NCBI GenBank assembly: GCA_026002835.1
Contig: BPGC01000001.1
Coordinates: 275,231 to 339,230, forward strand
From: Candidatus Nitrosocaldaceae archaeon
GTDB taxonomy: Archaea; Thermoproteota; Nitrososphaeria; Nitrososphaerales; Nitrosocaldaceae
Length of the DNA: 64,000 nucleotides
Direction: 5' to 3'
In this document: positions 48,165 to 58,096 of the stretch, one piece after another
How positions within the stretch are numbered: position 1 is the stretch's first letter
How the letters are laid out: every line of letters starts with the position of its first letter
The notes under the pieces: model-generated
The model's input: only the letters and a program-made list of their open reading frames with translations
What the model was told of the DNA's origin: nothing
Database searches by the model: none
Translations under genes and position numbers: made by a program

Positions 48165-48665
48165 ATGCAGATAGAGATAATCAAAGGTGATATAACTGAT
48201 CTAGATGTAGATGCAATAGTTAATGCTGCAAACTCTCGATTGAAACATGGAGGAGGGGTTGCATATGCAATAGTTAAGAAAGGAGGAAGAATAATTCAAG
48301 AAGAGTCAGATAAGATAGGCTATTGCCCAGTTGGTAATGCTGTTATAACAACTGCTGGAAGGTTGAAAGCAAAATACGTTATTCATGCAGTAGGCCCTAG
48401 ATATGGAGAAGGTGATGAGGATAGAAAGTTAAGAGCTGCTACATTAAATTCATTACGATTAGCAGATAAATACAACCTTAAAAGCATAGCATTTCCAGCA
48501 ATATCTACTGGTATCTTTGGCTTTCCAAAGGATAGATGTGCTAAGATAATGCTTGATACTGTTATTAATTACAAAGGCAAGTTAGAGAAGGTTATATTCT
48601 GCTTATATGATGATGAGACATTCAATATATTTAAAGATGAATATGCTAGGTTAAATACTTGCTAG
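48165..48665 (+). CDS. Macro-domain protein (ADP-ribose binding, O-acetyl-ADP-ribose deacetylase-like)
   Basis: A single macro domain of 166 residues. Binding-site marks are [28 protein letters not shown] near the start, [22 protein letters not shown], and [13 protein letters not shown]. Such proteins remove acetyl or ADP-ribosyl groups from ADP-ribose or proteins. The 3' end overlaps the convergent nifS gene by 20 bp. Confidence 0.93.
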   Translation: MQIEIIKGDITDLDVDAIVNAANSRLKHGGGVAYAIVKKGGRIIQEESDKIGYCPVGNAVITTAGRLKAKYVIHAVGPRYGEGDEDRKLRAATLNSLRLADKYNLKSIAFPAISTGIFGFPKDRCAKIMLDTVINYKGKLEKVIFCLYDDETFNIFKDEYARLNTC

Positions 48666-49785
48666 CATATGGAGACAAACTTCTGAGTTCTTTAACTGTA
48701 TCACTAATTATCTCTCCAGCTTTTTCTATCTCTTCTCTAGTATTCTGTATGCCTAGTGTTAATCTTAATGAACCTGTTATCTCTTCATAGCTAAAGTTCA
48801 TAGCCTTTAATACATGGGATGCCTTTTGCTTATTTACTGAACAAGCTGATCCAGTAGATGCTGCTACACCTTTCTCACTCAACTTTATTATAAGATCTTC
48901 TCCATTAACACCTAAGAATGTTATATGTATATTGTTAGCAACTCTATGAGTAGGATGACCATTCAATCTAGCATTTGGTATCTCTAACAATCTATTGATC
49001 AATATATCTCTCAACTCTTTAACCTTATTATAATCAAATATTTTTGATATCTCAAATGCTTTGCCAATTCCAACTATTGCTGGTACATTTTGAGTTCCAG
49101 ATCTAAGATTATATTCATGTCCTCCTCCATCTATTATTGGTATTATCTTCACACCTTCACTTATGCATAAAGCTCCTACACCTTTAGGTCCATACATCTT
49201 ATGTGCAGATAATGTTACTAAATCTAACTTGCTAACATCTACCTTCATCTTACCAGTTGCTTGAACTATATCGCTATGAACCATAATACCATGTTTATGG
49301 GCAAGCTCTATAACATCATCTAATGGCTCAATAGTTCCTACTTCATTATTAACTAGCATAACACTAATCAGAGCTGTATCGTTATCAATCATACCTTCTA
49401 ATTTATCTAGATCTATTCTAGCATACTTATCTACTGGAATGTATGATACCTTATAACCTTCTCTCTCTAAACTCTTTGCTGGTTCTAATATAGATTCATG
49501 CTCTATACTACTAACAATTAGATGCTTCTTCTTACTAGCATGCATGACTCCCTTTAATGCTAAGTTATTAGCCTCTGTAGCACCAGATGTAAATACAATC
49601 TTATGCTCTCTCGCATTAATACTATCTTTGATCCTTTTTCTTGCTAAGAGCAGTGCATTATTCGCTTCTCTGCCTAATTTATGGAGCGATGATGGATTTC
49701 CATATCTCTCATCAAAATATGGCAGCATCTCTTTTAATACATCTTCATGAATTGGAGTGGTTGCTGCGTTATCAAGATATATCAT
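48646..49785 (-). CDS. nifS: Cysteine desulfurase (NifS/IscS family)
   Basis: PLP enzyme that takes sulfur from cysteine. The start [11 protein letters not shown], the PLP lysine in [10 protein letters not shown] (Lys196) and the catalytic cysteine loop [17 protein letters not shown] (Cys315) are all present; 379 residues. It overlaps larE by 4 bp, so the two genes are translated together. The coupling suggests that its sulfur goes to the LarE reaction or another thiolation rather than only to Fe-S clusters (inference). Confidence 0.94.
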   Translation of the reverse strand: MIYLDNAATTPIHEDVLKEMLPYFDERYGNPSSLHKLGREANNALLLARKRIKDSINAREHKIVFTSGATEANNLALKGVMHASKKKHLIVSSIEHESILEPAKSLEREGYKVSYIPVDKYARIDLDKLEGMIDNDTALISVMLVNNEVGTIEPLDDVIELAHKHGIMVHSDIVQATGKMKVDVSKLDLVTLSAHKMYGPKGVGALCISEGVKIIPIIDGGGHEYNLRSGTQNVPAIVGIGKAFEISKIFDYNKVKELRDILINRLLEIPNARLNGHPTHRVANNIHITFLGVNGEDLIIKLSEKGVAASTGSACSVNKQKASHVLKAMNFSYEEITGSLRLTLGIQNTREEIEKAGEIISDTVKELRSLSPYASKYLT

Positions 49786-50588
49786 GATATTATATTCAAA
49801 CTTCCAGACTTATAACCCATTGCATCTATTGTAACATATTTGAAACCTAATGCCTTTAGTTGAGAGTCTAATTGATCTAATTTATCTACATCAAATAATA
49901 AATGCCTTTCATCTCTTCCTACTTCTATCCTTGCTATACCATCATGATCTCTAACCCTAACTTGTCTAACATCGAACAAGTTTTTTACTATCTTTTCAGC
50001 ATTCTCAATCCTTTCTAATCTATCATATGTAACCCTTATCCCTTTAGGAATCCTTGAGGCTAAACAAGCATTTGAAGGCTTATCATAGACTGATAACTTT
50101 GCTTCTTTTGCAAGCATTCTAACTTTATCCTTGTTTATTGATAACTCTACTAATGGGCTTCTAACTCCATGCTTTTGTAATGCTATTAAGCCATATCTGA
50201 TATCGTTTAGATCATCTATATTAGTACCATCAACAATCAAAGAGTATCTATACTCTTCTGCTATCTTCAATAAATGCTTGGCTAATTCATCTCTACAATA
50301 ATAGCATCTATACGTATCATTCTTAATAAAATTCTCATTCTGCAATTCATCATACTCTATAACCTTATAATTAATTCCTATCTCCTTTGCTACTCTTATA
50401 GCATTACTCAGTTCATCTTTAGCAAGAGTTTTATAATCTGCGATAACTGCTAATGCTTTATCTCCAATTGCTATATTCGCTGCATATGCTACTAAACTGC
50501 TATCTACTCCTCCAGAGAATGCTACTATTACTCCATCATTACAATTATTCCTAAACCATGCTACTAGCCTAGATAGATCATCGTGCAT
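49782..50588 (-). CDS. larE: ATP-dependent sulfur transferase LarE
   Basis: Puts sulfur on the pyridinium precursor of the nickel-pincer cofactor. The PP-loop SGGVDSS is at residues 25-31, CYYC at 95-98, and SNACLASRIP has Cys175, which corresponds to the cysteine that is sacrificed in Lactiplantibacillus LarE. The CYYC pair could help recycle sulfur or hold a cluster as in multi-cysteine LarE. Length 268 is typical. It lies between larC and nifS. Confidence 0.88.
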   Translation of the reverse strand: MHDDLSRLVAWFRNNCNDGVIVAFSGGVDSSLVAYAANIAIGDKALAVIADYKTLAKDELSNAIRVAKEIGINYKVIEYDELQNENFIKNDTYRCYYCRDELAKHLLKIAEEYRYSLIVDGTNIDDLNDIRYGLIALQKHGVRSPLVELSINKDKVRMLAKEAKLSVYDKPSNACLASRIPKGIRVTYDRLERIENAEKIVKNLFDVRQVRVRDHDGIARIEVGRDERHLLFDVDKLDQLDSQLKALGFKYVTIDAMGYKSGSLNIIS

Positions 50589-50607
50589 ATTATCATAATA
50601 TAATAAA

Positions 50608-51822
50608 TTATAATTTAAATCTGCTTGCTACCTCCTTATCTATCAATGCCTTTATTAATGATATAGATAAACCCGTTCTAGATGCTATATGCTTTACATC
50701 ATCAAACTCTGGTTTTATACTAGTTATACCATCAAACTTACCTATCTTTACTCTAACAGTGAATACCTCCTCATTTATTGTTAATGGAATAGATATTATA
50801 GATCTTGGAAGGATATATCTATCTATATGCTGAACTCTAATACCTAAAGTTCCTAGTCCTTTTGTTAATATCTCTATCATATTAACCAAAGAGTTATTAT
50901 CGCAGATTACTCTAACTATACTCGCTAATCTACTCTTCTTTGTTATAGAAGGTATTATACTAACATCCTTTGCACCAGCAGATAACAATTCATCTATTAC
51001 ATTACCTAGCATCTCTCCACTAACATCATCTACATTTGTTTCTAGAATAAGTATACCTTCTTTTATTAAACCTTCAATCTCTTTACCTCTTACTACTTTG
51101 AGTATATTAGGTAAGCCTTCAAAATCATTTTTACCAGCGCCATATCCTATCTTACTAACTCTTATTGGTGGATAATACTCTATATACTCAGCCAAACTAG
51201 ATAACATAGCAGCACCAGTAGGAGTAGTTAATTCTTTCTCTATAGGTCCTCCTACTATTACAAACCTATCCTTAAGTATCTCTAAGATAGCATTGCTAGG
51301 ATTTGATATAATTCCATGAGAAAATCTTAATATTCCTCCTCCAACTGCTACTTTAGTAGAATAAACTTTCTCATTAAATATGGATAAATCTTGCAATGCT
51401 ACCGCTGTTCCAATTATATCTATCATAGTATCTATGCTTGATGCTTCATGAAGATGAACATTACTGAAATCTTCTCCATGCGCTTTAGCTTCAGCATTTA
51501 TTATCGCTTTTATGCTATCTAGAGCAAATCGCCTACTTTTATTATCTAATCCTAATTTATTAGAGCATCTATCTATTGCATCGTATAATTCAATGCCTTT
51601 CCTATGCTCATGCTTATCTTCGTAATCTAAAGTTAACAATAAACCTCTCATTCCATACCTTTTACATTCTACAAAGTTGATATCTTTTATAGTGGAATCT
51701 AAGAATTCTTGAGTTGTATATATAGCATCTATAACCTTATCCTTATCTGCTCCAAGATCTATCAATGAAGATAGTAGCATATCTCCAGATATGCCAGCAG
51801 TTTGGCAATCTATTATTAGCAT
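50608..51822 (-). CDS. larC: Nickel insertion protein LarC (pyridinium-3,5-bisthiocarboxylate mononucleotide nickel chelatase)
   Basis: Inserts nickel into the thiolated pyridinium cofactor. The start IIDCQTAGISGDMLLSSLIDLGAD, HGEDFSNVHLHEASSIDTMIDIIG, and ELTTPTGAAMLSSL are family marks, and the C-terminal half has the LarC2 region (ILETNVDDVSGEMLGNVIDELLSAGAKDV). The gene is intact in one frame at 404 residues without the frameshift seen in some bacteria. LarA and LarB are not in the window. Confidence 0.92.
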   Translation of the reverse strand: MLIIDCQTAGISGDMLLSSLIDLGADKDKVIDAIYTTQEFLDSTIKDINFVECKRYGMRGLLLTLDYEDKHEHRKGIELYDAIDRCSNKLGLDNKSRRFALDSIKAIINAEAKAHGEDFSNVHLHEASSIDTMIDIIGTAVALQDLSIFNEKVYSTKVAVGGGILRFSHGIISNPSNAILEILKDRFVIVGGPIEKELTTPTGAAMLSSLAEYIEYYPPIRVSKIGYGAGKNDFEGLPNILKVVRGKEIEGLIKEGILILETNVDDVSGEMLGNVIDELLSAGAKDVSIIPSITKKSRLASIVRVICDNNSLVNMIEILTKGLGTLGIRVQHIDRYILPRSIISIPLTINEEVFTVRVKIGKFDGITSIKPEFDDVKHIASRTGLSISLIKALIDKEVASRFKL

Positions 51823-51853
51823 ACTGTTTTTATTTATTATTAGGATATTAAAC

Positions 51854-51863
51854 TTTTATAAAA
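51854..51863. promoter_or_regulatory. Palindromic TATA element between larC and aIF2-alpha
   Basis: TTTTATAAAA is symmetric and lies about 36 nt before the larC start and 42 nt before the aIF2-alpha start, within the 78-bp divergent gap. One element could serve both directions. Sequence-only call. Confidence 0.35.
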
Positions 51864-51900
51864 AGTAACGATTAAAACATGCAATGCTATAGAGTATACC

Positions 51901-52695
51901 ATGCAAGTAGAAGAGTTGCCAGAAGAAGGGGAATTAGTATTAGCAACTGTTAAAGAAGTAACATCTCATGGAGCATATGTAACGCTTGATGAGTATAATA
52001 ATATGACTGGTTTTTTGCATATATCTGAGGTAGCAACTGGATGGGTAAGGAATATAGAAAGATTTGTAAGAGAAGGGCAGAAGACTGTATTAAAAGTAAT
52101 TAGAGTTAATAAAGCTAGAAGAGAAGTAGATCTCTCATTAAAGCAAGTAACACATGAAGAGAAGAGAAGAAAACTCATGGAAGTCAAGAAAGAAGAGAAG
52201 GCTAGATCATATCTAGATATGATTAGAGATAAATGCAATTATACAGAAGAAGAGATGAAAGAATATATAAAAATACTGAGGGAAGAATATGAATTATTGT
52301 ATGATATGTTCGAAGAAGTTGCTAGAAAAGGTAGGAAGGCTATAGATAGTTTAAAGATTCCAGAAGAGATGAAAGATGCCATTGTTGAGGTTAGTAAGAA
52401 TATAAGGATACCAAGCGTTGAGGTTAGAGGCATAATGGAGATAACATGCTTAAAACCAGATGGTATAGAGATAATTAAGAAAGCATTAACTTCAGTAGAA
52501 GGTAAGAGTGACAATGCTGAGATAAATATAACATATATGGGCTCGCCAAGATATAGGATATCTGTAAAGGCTGAGAATTTTAAGATCGCTGAGAAGGCTA
52601 TAAGCAAGGCTATAGAGAAGATAAGGAGTATTATAAATAAGAATAATGGAACATTCAACTTCATAAGGGAAGAGTCTAAGAAGGGAGTCGCATGA
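51901..52695 (+). CDS. Translation initiation factor aIF2 subunit alpha
   Basis: Part of the aIF2 trimer that delivers initiator tRNA. An S1 domain (residues 10-85, GELVLATVKEVTSHGAYVTLDEYNNMTGFLHISEV), a helical middle domain (RKLMEVKKEEKARSYLDMI) and a C-terminal alpha/beta domain (VRGIMEITCLKPDGIE) follow in the standard order, 264 residues. Its stop overlaps the start of nop10. The gamma subunit is also encoded in the window, near 59 kb. Confidence 0.96.
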   Translation: MQVEELPEEGELVLATVKEVTSHGAYVTLDEYNNMTGFLHISEVATGWVRNIERFVREGQKTVLKVIRVNKARREVDLSLKQVTHEEKRRKLMEVKKEEKARSYLDMIRDKCNYTEEEMKEYIKILREEYELLYDMFEEVARKGRKAIDSLKIPEEMKDAIVEVSKNIRIPSVEVRGIMEITCLKPDGIEIIKKALTSVEGKSDNAEINITYMGSPRYRISVKAENFKIAEKAISKAIEKIRSIINKNNGTFNFIREESKKGVA

Positions 52696-52847
52696 AGTAT
52701 CTATTAAGAAGATGTAATAATTGTAAGAGGTATACATTAAAAGATGTATGCCAGATATGTAATGAGAAGACTAGTATAGCTCATCCTCCAAAATTCTCAC
52801 CAGATGACAAATATATAAGATATAGGATTGCTGATAAATATAAATAA
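52692..52847 (+). CDS. nop10: H/ACA RNP component Nop10
   Basis: A 51-residue protein. It reads MKYLLRRCNNCKRYTL with a zinc ribbon (Cys8, Cys11, Cys20, Cys23) and then the PPKFSPDDKYIRYR motif that wraps Cbf5. Nop10 is needed for H/ACA-guided pseudouridylation. The ATG overlaps the aIF2-alpha stop by 4 bp, the usual archaeal aIF2-alpha/nop10 pairing. It converges with aglB, leaving 1 bp. Confidence 0.95.
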   Translation: MKYLLRRCNNCKRYTLKDVCQICNEKTSIAHPPKFSPDDKYIRYRIADKYK

Positions 52848-52848
52848 A

Positions 52849-55485
52849 CTATTTGCTTATAACAGCAGCTTTCTCTATAACCACATCTAACAATGGGATA
52901 TCTCTCTCATCAACTGGCAAATTATTTATTCTATCTACTATATCCATACCTTCAACAACTCTACCAAATATTGTATATTGTCCATCTAGATGCGGTGCAT
53001 CTTGCACAACGATATAGAATTGTGAACCTGCAAGGTTAGGATCTCCTGGATGAGCCATAGCAACAACCCCTCTAGAATGTGTCATATTACTTATCTCAGC
53101 CTCGATAGTATAGCCAGGACCTCCAGTACCCCAAGTCTCCCTTGGCTTATCCTTAGTATTAGGATCTCCTCCTTGAATGACAAAGTCTTTAACTACTCTA
53201 TGTATCCTTATTCCATCATAGAATCCAGAGTTTATTAGATTCTTAAAGTTTTCAACAGTCTTTGGTGCTACTTCTGGTAATAACTCTATGACTATAGCAC
53301 CTGCATCTTGTTTATTAATACTTATATTCAATACAGCATAATCTCCTTTATCTAGCCTAGATGAAATCTCTTCTACTCTCATATCATAATCTACCTCTTC
53401 CCTCTCTACTTCTCCTTTGATCTTGTATATAAATACTCCAAATACAAGATCTTTTGATTTATCGTTGAAACTAGGAGATGAATAGACAAGTTCTAATGGT
53501 CCTTCCTCTCCTTGAGGATACTTTATCTGTTCTGTATATATTGCAATACTTCCAGGAGTGAATTGTGGTTGAACATCAAATGTACCATTCTGATTTATAT
53601 TAGCATATCCTACTGGAGTTACTGGGAATGTTTTGCCTAGTAAAGTGAACCAGAACTTTGCTGTAGGAGTAAAACCATCTGCTTGTAGATATTCAGTTTC
53701 ATTAACACCAGCAATCCTCATAAACCAATGCTTTTTACTCTCATCGCCTCCTCCTCCTAATGTTAAGAAGTTCTGATCTAGCCTTTGCCCAACCATATAT
53801 ACTAGCAGATAATCAGCCTTTAGCTCATCTCTTAATATTTTAACACCTTCATTCTCCTCAGATACCAATGCAGTAGCAATCCTTGCTATCCTAGTAGAGT
53901 TTATTGTAGCGTTATCTGCCAAAGTCTTCCTTTCGCCTAATACTGTAATCCAATAACCATAGTCCCACCATGCTGCTATAACTGCATCTTTTTCTGTGTT
54001 ATTCTTTATCCATTCTAACGCATCTATCCAATCATCGGTTGTTGTCTTGAATGATGTTGCTCCATTTGCTATAGTAGGAGGTATATCGGCTAATGCTACC
54101 CAATTACCATTAGGAGGGAAGAATAATGGAACTGATAACATTATTATCATTAAAATGCTATACAAAATTCTAGGATCGTTAACATCTATTAATGATCTTA
54201 CTCTATAACCTTTCTCAAATATTACTCTAGTTATCTCATAAAATGCTATAGATGCTAGTGTTATAATACTTAAAGATGAGAAGACCATTAGCCTAGCAAA
54301 TGAAGCACTAACATATACTCCAGTTATTGCTAATACTAAAGCAAATATATGCATTGGTGTTCTCTTCTTAAATGATATATATGCTCCATATCCTGCTAAT
54401 GGTATCAATATCGAATAATTTTGTATATAATCTACTATTGTAGGTGTAAAGTGCTCAGCAACTGACTCTACTAATGGTATATTGCTTTTTGTAAATGGGT
54501 TTACTACTGTAATGTATCTTAACGAGGAAGGAGAATATGTTCCTGCTACTATTAATGATATGCCTATTGCTATAAATACTCCTAACCATATCAGTTTATA
54601 TCTAGTCTCTTTCAAAGGATCTCTAGCGATAAAATTAGCAACGATAGCAAATATAGTTGATCCTATCAAACCTAAACTTGGTAAAGATGTTACAAATGAT
54701 TCTCCAGGTCTAGGGAATGATGATGCAATAACTATTGTTAATATAGTTAATATTGGAAGAACATATACCATATTCTTGCTTTTTGTAAAGAATGGTAAGG
54801 CTATAAAGAATATACTTAACAATAGAGCAAAGTATTGAACTCCTCCCCATGCAGTCATACCAAAACCTAATAATAAACCAGCAACAATTGCTTTTATAAT
54901 AGCAAGTCTAGGATCTCTATGCTTTAAAGCACTTAATAAGAGATAGATTGATAATACTCCATAGAACAATCCTAATGGTTCTGACTTGAACCAGCCTAAA
55001 TTTCCTCTCTGTATTATCGTTGGAGATAATGCTGTAAAAATACTAGCAAATAAACCTGCTACACTTCCAGCAATTACTCTAACAATAGCAAACATGATTA
55101 TTGTTAGGAATGCTCCAAAGACTACTGGAAACCATACTACAAAGTCATATAATGGCATCCCAAAGCCAAATGCTTGATATAACACAGCAGCAGTTATATG
55201 CAAACCAGTCTGTGAGGTCGCTGCTATATCTCTACCCTCTGGATACCATGACATATCATCATGCCAATTAAAATAAGCCTCAAATCCATTCTCAACTAAG
55301 AATTGTGTAGCTCTATAATCAAACCATGGATCAAACTCATTAAGATAGAAACCATAATCTATAGGCATAGCTCTCACCATAATAGCCATTGCAAATGATA
55401 TTGCTAAAATTCCAATTATGATAACTTTTCTATTACTGAATTTTATTTTAGGATATGCTAATTCCTCTCTTTTGATCGCTTTCAT
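52849..55485 (-). CDS. aglB: Oligosaccharyltransferase AglB/STT3 fused to a C-terminal cyclophilin
   Basis: Numbering here counts from an upstream GTG at 55494; the ATG at 55485 is three codons later. Residues about 25-460 are a multi-helix STT3 core with the catalytic EFDPWFDYR near 55. The WWDYG motif, which reads the N-glycosylation sequon, is at 509-513. Residues 730-878 are a full cyclophilin: FYDGIRIHRVVKDFVIQGGDP, GSQFYIVV, DGQYTIFGRVVEG. There is no stop or shift at the join. The soluble part of STT3 is outside the cell, so the isomerase should be too. It presumably N-glycosylates and helps fold the same exported proteins (inference). Confidence 0.92.
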   Translation of the reverse strand: MKAIKREELAYPKIKFSNRKVIIIGILAISFAMAIMVRAMPIDYGFYLNEFDPWFDYRATQFLVENGFEAYFNWHDDMSWYPEGRDIAATSQTGLHITAAVLYQAFGFGMPLYDFVVWFPVVFGAFLTIIMFAIVRVIAGSVAGLFASIFTALSPTIIQRGNLGWFKSEPLGLFYGVLSIYLLLSALKHRDPRLAIIKAIVAGLLLGFGMTAWGGVQYFALLLSIFFIALPFFTKSKNMVYVLPILTILTIVIASSFPRPGESFVTSLPSLGLIGSTIFAIVANFIARDPLKETRYKLIWLGVFIAIGISLIVAGTYSPSSLRYITVVNPFTKSNIPLVESVAEHFTPTIVDYIQNYSILIPLAGYGAYISFKKRTPMHIFALVLAITGVYVSASFARLMVFSSLSIITLASIAFYEITRVIFEKGYRVRSLIDVNDPRILYSILMIIMLSVPLFFPPNGNWVALADIPPTIANGATSFKTTTDDWIDALEWIKNNTEKDAVIAAWWDYGYWITVLGERKTLADNATINSTRIARIATALVSEENEGVKILRDELKADYLLVYMVGQRLDQNFLTLGGGGDESKKHWFMRIAGVNETEYLQADGFTPTAKFWFTLLGKTFPVTPVGYANINQNGTFDVQPQFTPGSIAIYTEQIKYPQGEEGPLELVYSSPSFNDKSKDLVFGVFIYKIKGEVEREEVDYDMRVEEISSRLDKGDYAVLNISINKQDAGAIVIELLPEVAPKTVENFKNLINSGFYDGIRIHRVVKDFVIQGGDPNTKDKPRETWGTGGPGYTIEAEISNMTHSRGVVAMAHPGDPNLAGSQFYIVVQDAPHLDGQYTIFGRVVEGMDIVDRINNLPVDERDIPLLDVVIEKAAVISK

Positions 55486-55724
55486 AGTAACCACTGTTAT
55501 TCTATCTCTATTTTAACTTATACAATTAGGTTTAATTTTAATATTCCTAAGTAAATACTAGTTTGAACCAAGTATCGAGATTGCTAACACCTAACATATC
55601 AGTGAAATACCAATAAATTAATGCATGTGATACAAATATATTAAAATACTTAGATTAATATATGAAAAAGATAGTAAAATTAGTTCATCTTATAAAATAA
55701 CTAAATATTTGTATTGGTGTAAAA
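55486..55724. other. Intergenic region between aglB and the asnB pseudogene
   Basis: AT-rich and without a convincing gene. A TATA-like run (TATAAGTTAAAA on the minus strand near 55511-55522) lies about 30 nt before aglB. No repeat or RNA structure was recognised. Confidence 0.5.
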
Positions 55725-57017
55725 ATGTGTGGAATTGCTGTATATTAAGTAAATCAGAAGAAGATATGGCATCATCTATAAAAAGATGTTAATATCTATG
55801 CAGACAAGAAGACATATGGTATAGGATTAGCAATTAGTAATAAATTGCTTTATGTGAACTGGGAGAATAAAAAGATGCAAGAGTTAGAGCAATGATGTAA
55901 TATCTCATGCTAGGTTAGCCATAGTAGGAGGTTTAAAAGGTTCCCACCATTTATAGATTGTAATAATAGGATGATAGTTGAGCATAATGGAGAGATCTAT
56001 AAAAGAGTTAAGGAGAGAGTTAGAAGAGCATGAATTTAGAACTAATACAGATAGCGAAGTAATAATACATCTCTTAGAAGAGTAAAGGCGAACTATATCA
56101 AGGTTGTATTAAAAAAGTTGGATGGTATATTTGCTATAGCAGCAAAAGATGATAAATATACAGCATTGGTAATAGGTATAAGACAGTTATATTATGTTAA
56201 CAATTAAGAAATGCTAGCATTTGCATCTGAGAAGAAAGCATTATGGACAATAGGAATAAAAATGGAGTATTACCAGGACATATAGATAATAAGAGGAAGG
56301 AGATAGTAAAGGATGAGAAGGTATTAGAACCAAACAAATATCAAGTATATATGATATTGATAATGCTATCAATGCTTACTATAATGCATTAATAAAATCC
56401 ATGAAGAGAACTCGAGATCTTGATAGAATAGGAGTGATCTTTTCTGGAGGAATAGTGTAATAATAGCCAAACTTGCTAGTAATGATGGTTTGAGAGTAGT
56501 TCTTAGTGCAGATGAATTATTTGGATGATATCCATGGTATAGCAAGATAGTTGAAAGGCTATGAGCAATTTCATGAATATCTGAAGAATGATCTATTGTT
56601 ACTATATAAAGAAACATTGGAAAGGGAGGATAAGATAGCTATGGCACATAGCGTAGAGATGCGTGTTCAATAGATCTAGAGGTTGTTAGTGTAGCAATGA
56701 ATATAGATCCTAGATTGAAAGTATTTAATGATAGATACGGTAAAATGTTCATAGAGAATTGGTAAAAAGATTAGGAATGCAAGATAATATAGCATAAAGA
56801 GGCAGCTCAGCATGGATCTGGTATACATATGTAATAAAAGAGATTGTCAGAAAGAAGTATAAGAAACATATCGCTAATATAAATAGAATAGATAGAGAAT
56901 CTATAAAGTTCTAAGTTTGATGATGAAGATGAATTGATTATAGATGATGATCTGCAAGTGTATATAGATTATATAGTATTAAAGCATGGATTAGTAAATA
57001 GATATGAGTTTAAATAA
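55725..57017 (+). pseudogene. asnB: Decayed asparagine synthetase (glutamine-hydrolysing)
   Basis: Fragments of AsnB are readable in shifting frames. It opens MCGIAVY with the glutaminase cysteine, then a TAA at 55746. VEHNGEIYK is readable at 55977-56003, EHEFRTNTDSEVIIHLLEE follows, then LDGIFAIAAKDD and FASEKKALW (56220-56246). The synthetase part shows RIGVIFSGGI (PP-loop, 56443), SADELFG, and REDKIAMAHSVEMRV near 56640. The ending is intact to a TAA at 57017. Many small indels and in-frame stops break it, and about 150 bp are lost compared with a 480-500-residue AsnB. Neighbouring genes are uninterrupted, so sequencing error is unlikely. Confidence 0.92.
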
Positions 57018-57025
57018 AGAAATAA

Positions 57026-57685
57026 TTAAGTTTCTTGTTCTAATATCTTTACTTCGCATTCACTTACTAATTGCTTAAACTTGTTAGCATCCTCAATTGA
57101 TCCTACAATTGCTCCATAATGCATAGGAATCGCTAATTTAGGCTTGATCATCTTAACCGCTTCAGCAGCCTCTTCAGCAGTCATTACATATGTACCGCTA
57201 ACTGGGAGTAATGCTATATCAGTATCTATACTCTTCATCTCTTCAATAGCGTCTGTATCTCCCGCATGGTAAATTCTTACTCCATTAATAGTTACTATAT
57301 ATCCAACCTTTCCATCTTCCTTTGGATGGAATGGCTTGTTTGTACTAGGATTTATTTTGTTGATGTTATAAGCTGGAACTGCCTCTATACTTATCCCTTC
57401 TACTTGTACTTTATCATTAGGCTTTACTATTATAACCTCTTTAAAGTTCATGCTTTTAAGATCTTGCTCACATTGCTTAGGAGCAACTACAACCGTATTC
57501 TCATCTCTTACCTTTTCTATATCTTCTCTGCTAAGATGATCAAAATGCTCATGAGTTATTAGTAATATATCTGCCCTATGCTCTTTACTCAATTTATAAG
57601 GATCTATGACTATCTTCTTACCATTACTTATCTCAAATGTATCATGTCCTAGCCATCTTATCTTTACTTCCTGATACTCTAGCAT
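57026..57685 (-). CDS. UPF0173 metal-dependent hydrolase
   Basis: A metallo-beta-lactamase fold protein of 219 residues. It starts IRWLGHDTFEI, has the metal motif THEHFDHLS near residue 44, YHAGDTDAI near 140 and PMHYG near 190, in the order typical of UPF0173. The substrate is not known. It is convergent with the asnB pseudogene, 8 bp from its end. Confidence 0.9.
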   Translation of the reverse strand: MLEYQEVKIRWLGHDTFEISNGKKIVIDPYKLSKEHRADILLITHEHFDHLSREDIEKVRDENTVVVAPKQCEQDLKSMNFKEVIIVKPNDKVQVEGISIEAVPAYNINKINPSTNKPFHPKEDGKVGYIVTINGVRIYHAGDTDAIEEMKSIDTDIALLPVSGTYVMTAEEAAEAVKMIKPKLAIPMHYGAIVGSIEDANKFKQLVSECEVKILEQET

Positions 57686-57727
57686 ATACTATCTTAACAT
57701 CTAATAGAATTAAAGTTTAGCGGTATG

Positions 57728-58096
57728 TTATTCAAATATTATCTTATCTCTAGATAAGGTTATTATCCCTATTCCTTCTTCTCTTAACCTTCTCTTCATC
57801 TCTCCATCAATAGTTGCTACGTAAGCATTATTAGCAATAGCATAATCTATTATAAGATCATCTATAGGCTTTCCTTTAGCGTTTATAACTTTAATGTTCA
57901 TAGAGTTGATAATATCTAATGCTGCTCTTGCTGCTTTTGCTCTCTTGATCTGTTTACTATTCTTCAGCATCTCAAGTTCATGGATAACTGCTGATAATAC
58001 TATATATTCAGCATTAAGATCTTCTAATAGTTCTAACTTCTTAATAGGTTTGCTAGCAATAGCCATCAAAAAACTTGTATCAAATATTATCTTCAA
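57728..58096 (-). CDS. PIN-domain protein (Fcf1/VapC9-like)
   Basis: A small PIN-fold RNase candidate. The start is a TTG overlapping the aIF2-gamma stop, giving KIIFDTSFLMAIAS with the first acidic residue. SAVIHELEML, DDLIIDYAIANNAYVATIDGEMKRRL carry the other acidic sites. No antitoxin gene is adjacent. The place downstream of aIF2-gamma is a common archaeal arrangement for an Fcf1-type protein with a possible ribosome-processing role (inference). Confidence 0.8.
   Translation of the reverse strand: MKIIFDTSFLMAIASKPIKKLELLEDLNAEYIVLSAVIHELEMLKNSKQIKRAKAARAALDIINSMNIKVINAKGKPIDDLIIDYAIANNAYVATIDGEMKRRLREEGIGIITLSRDKIIFE

Noticed and set aside
56369..56617. Minus-strand open frame of 82 residues in the asnB region
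   Set aside because: It is antisense to readable AsnB fragments and resembles no protein family.
55725..57017. Reading the asnB remnants as several small genes or a programmed frameshift
   Set aside because: Breaks are many and scattered and remove conserved residues of one family, which fits decay rather than recoding or split genes.
57728..58096. PIN-domain gene as a VapC toxin
   Set aside because: No antitoxin gene is next to it; its overlap with aIF2-gamma suggests a housekeeping Fcf1-like role.
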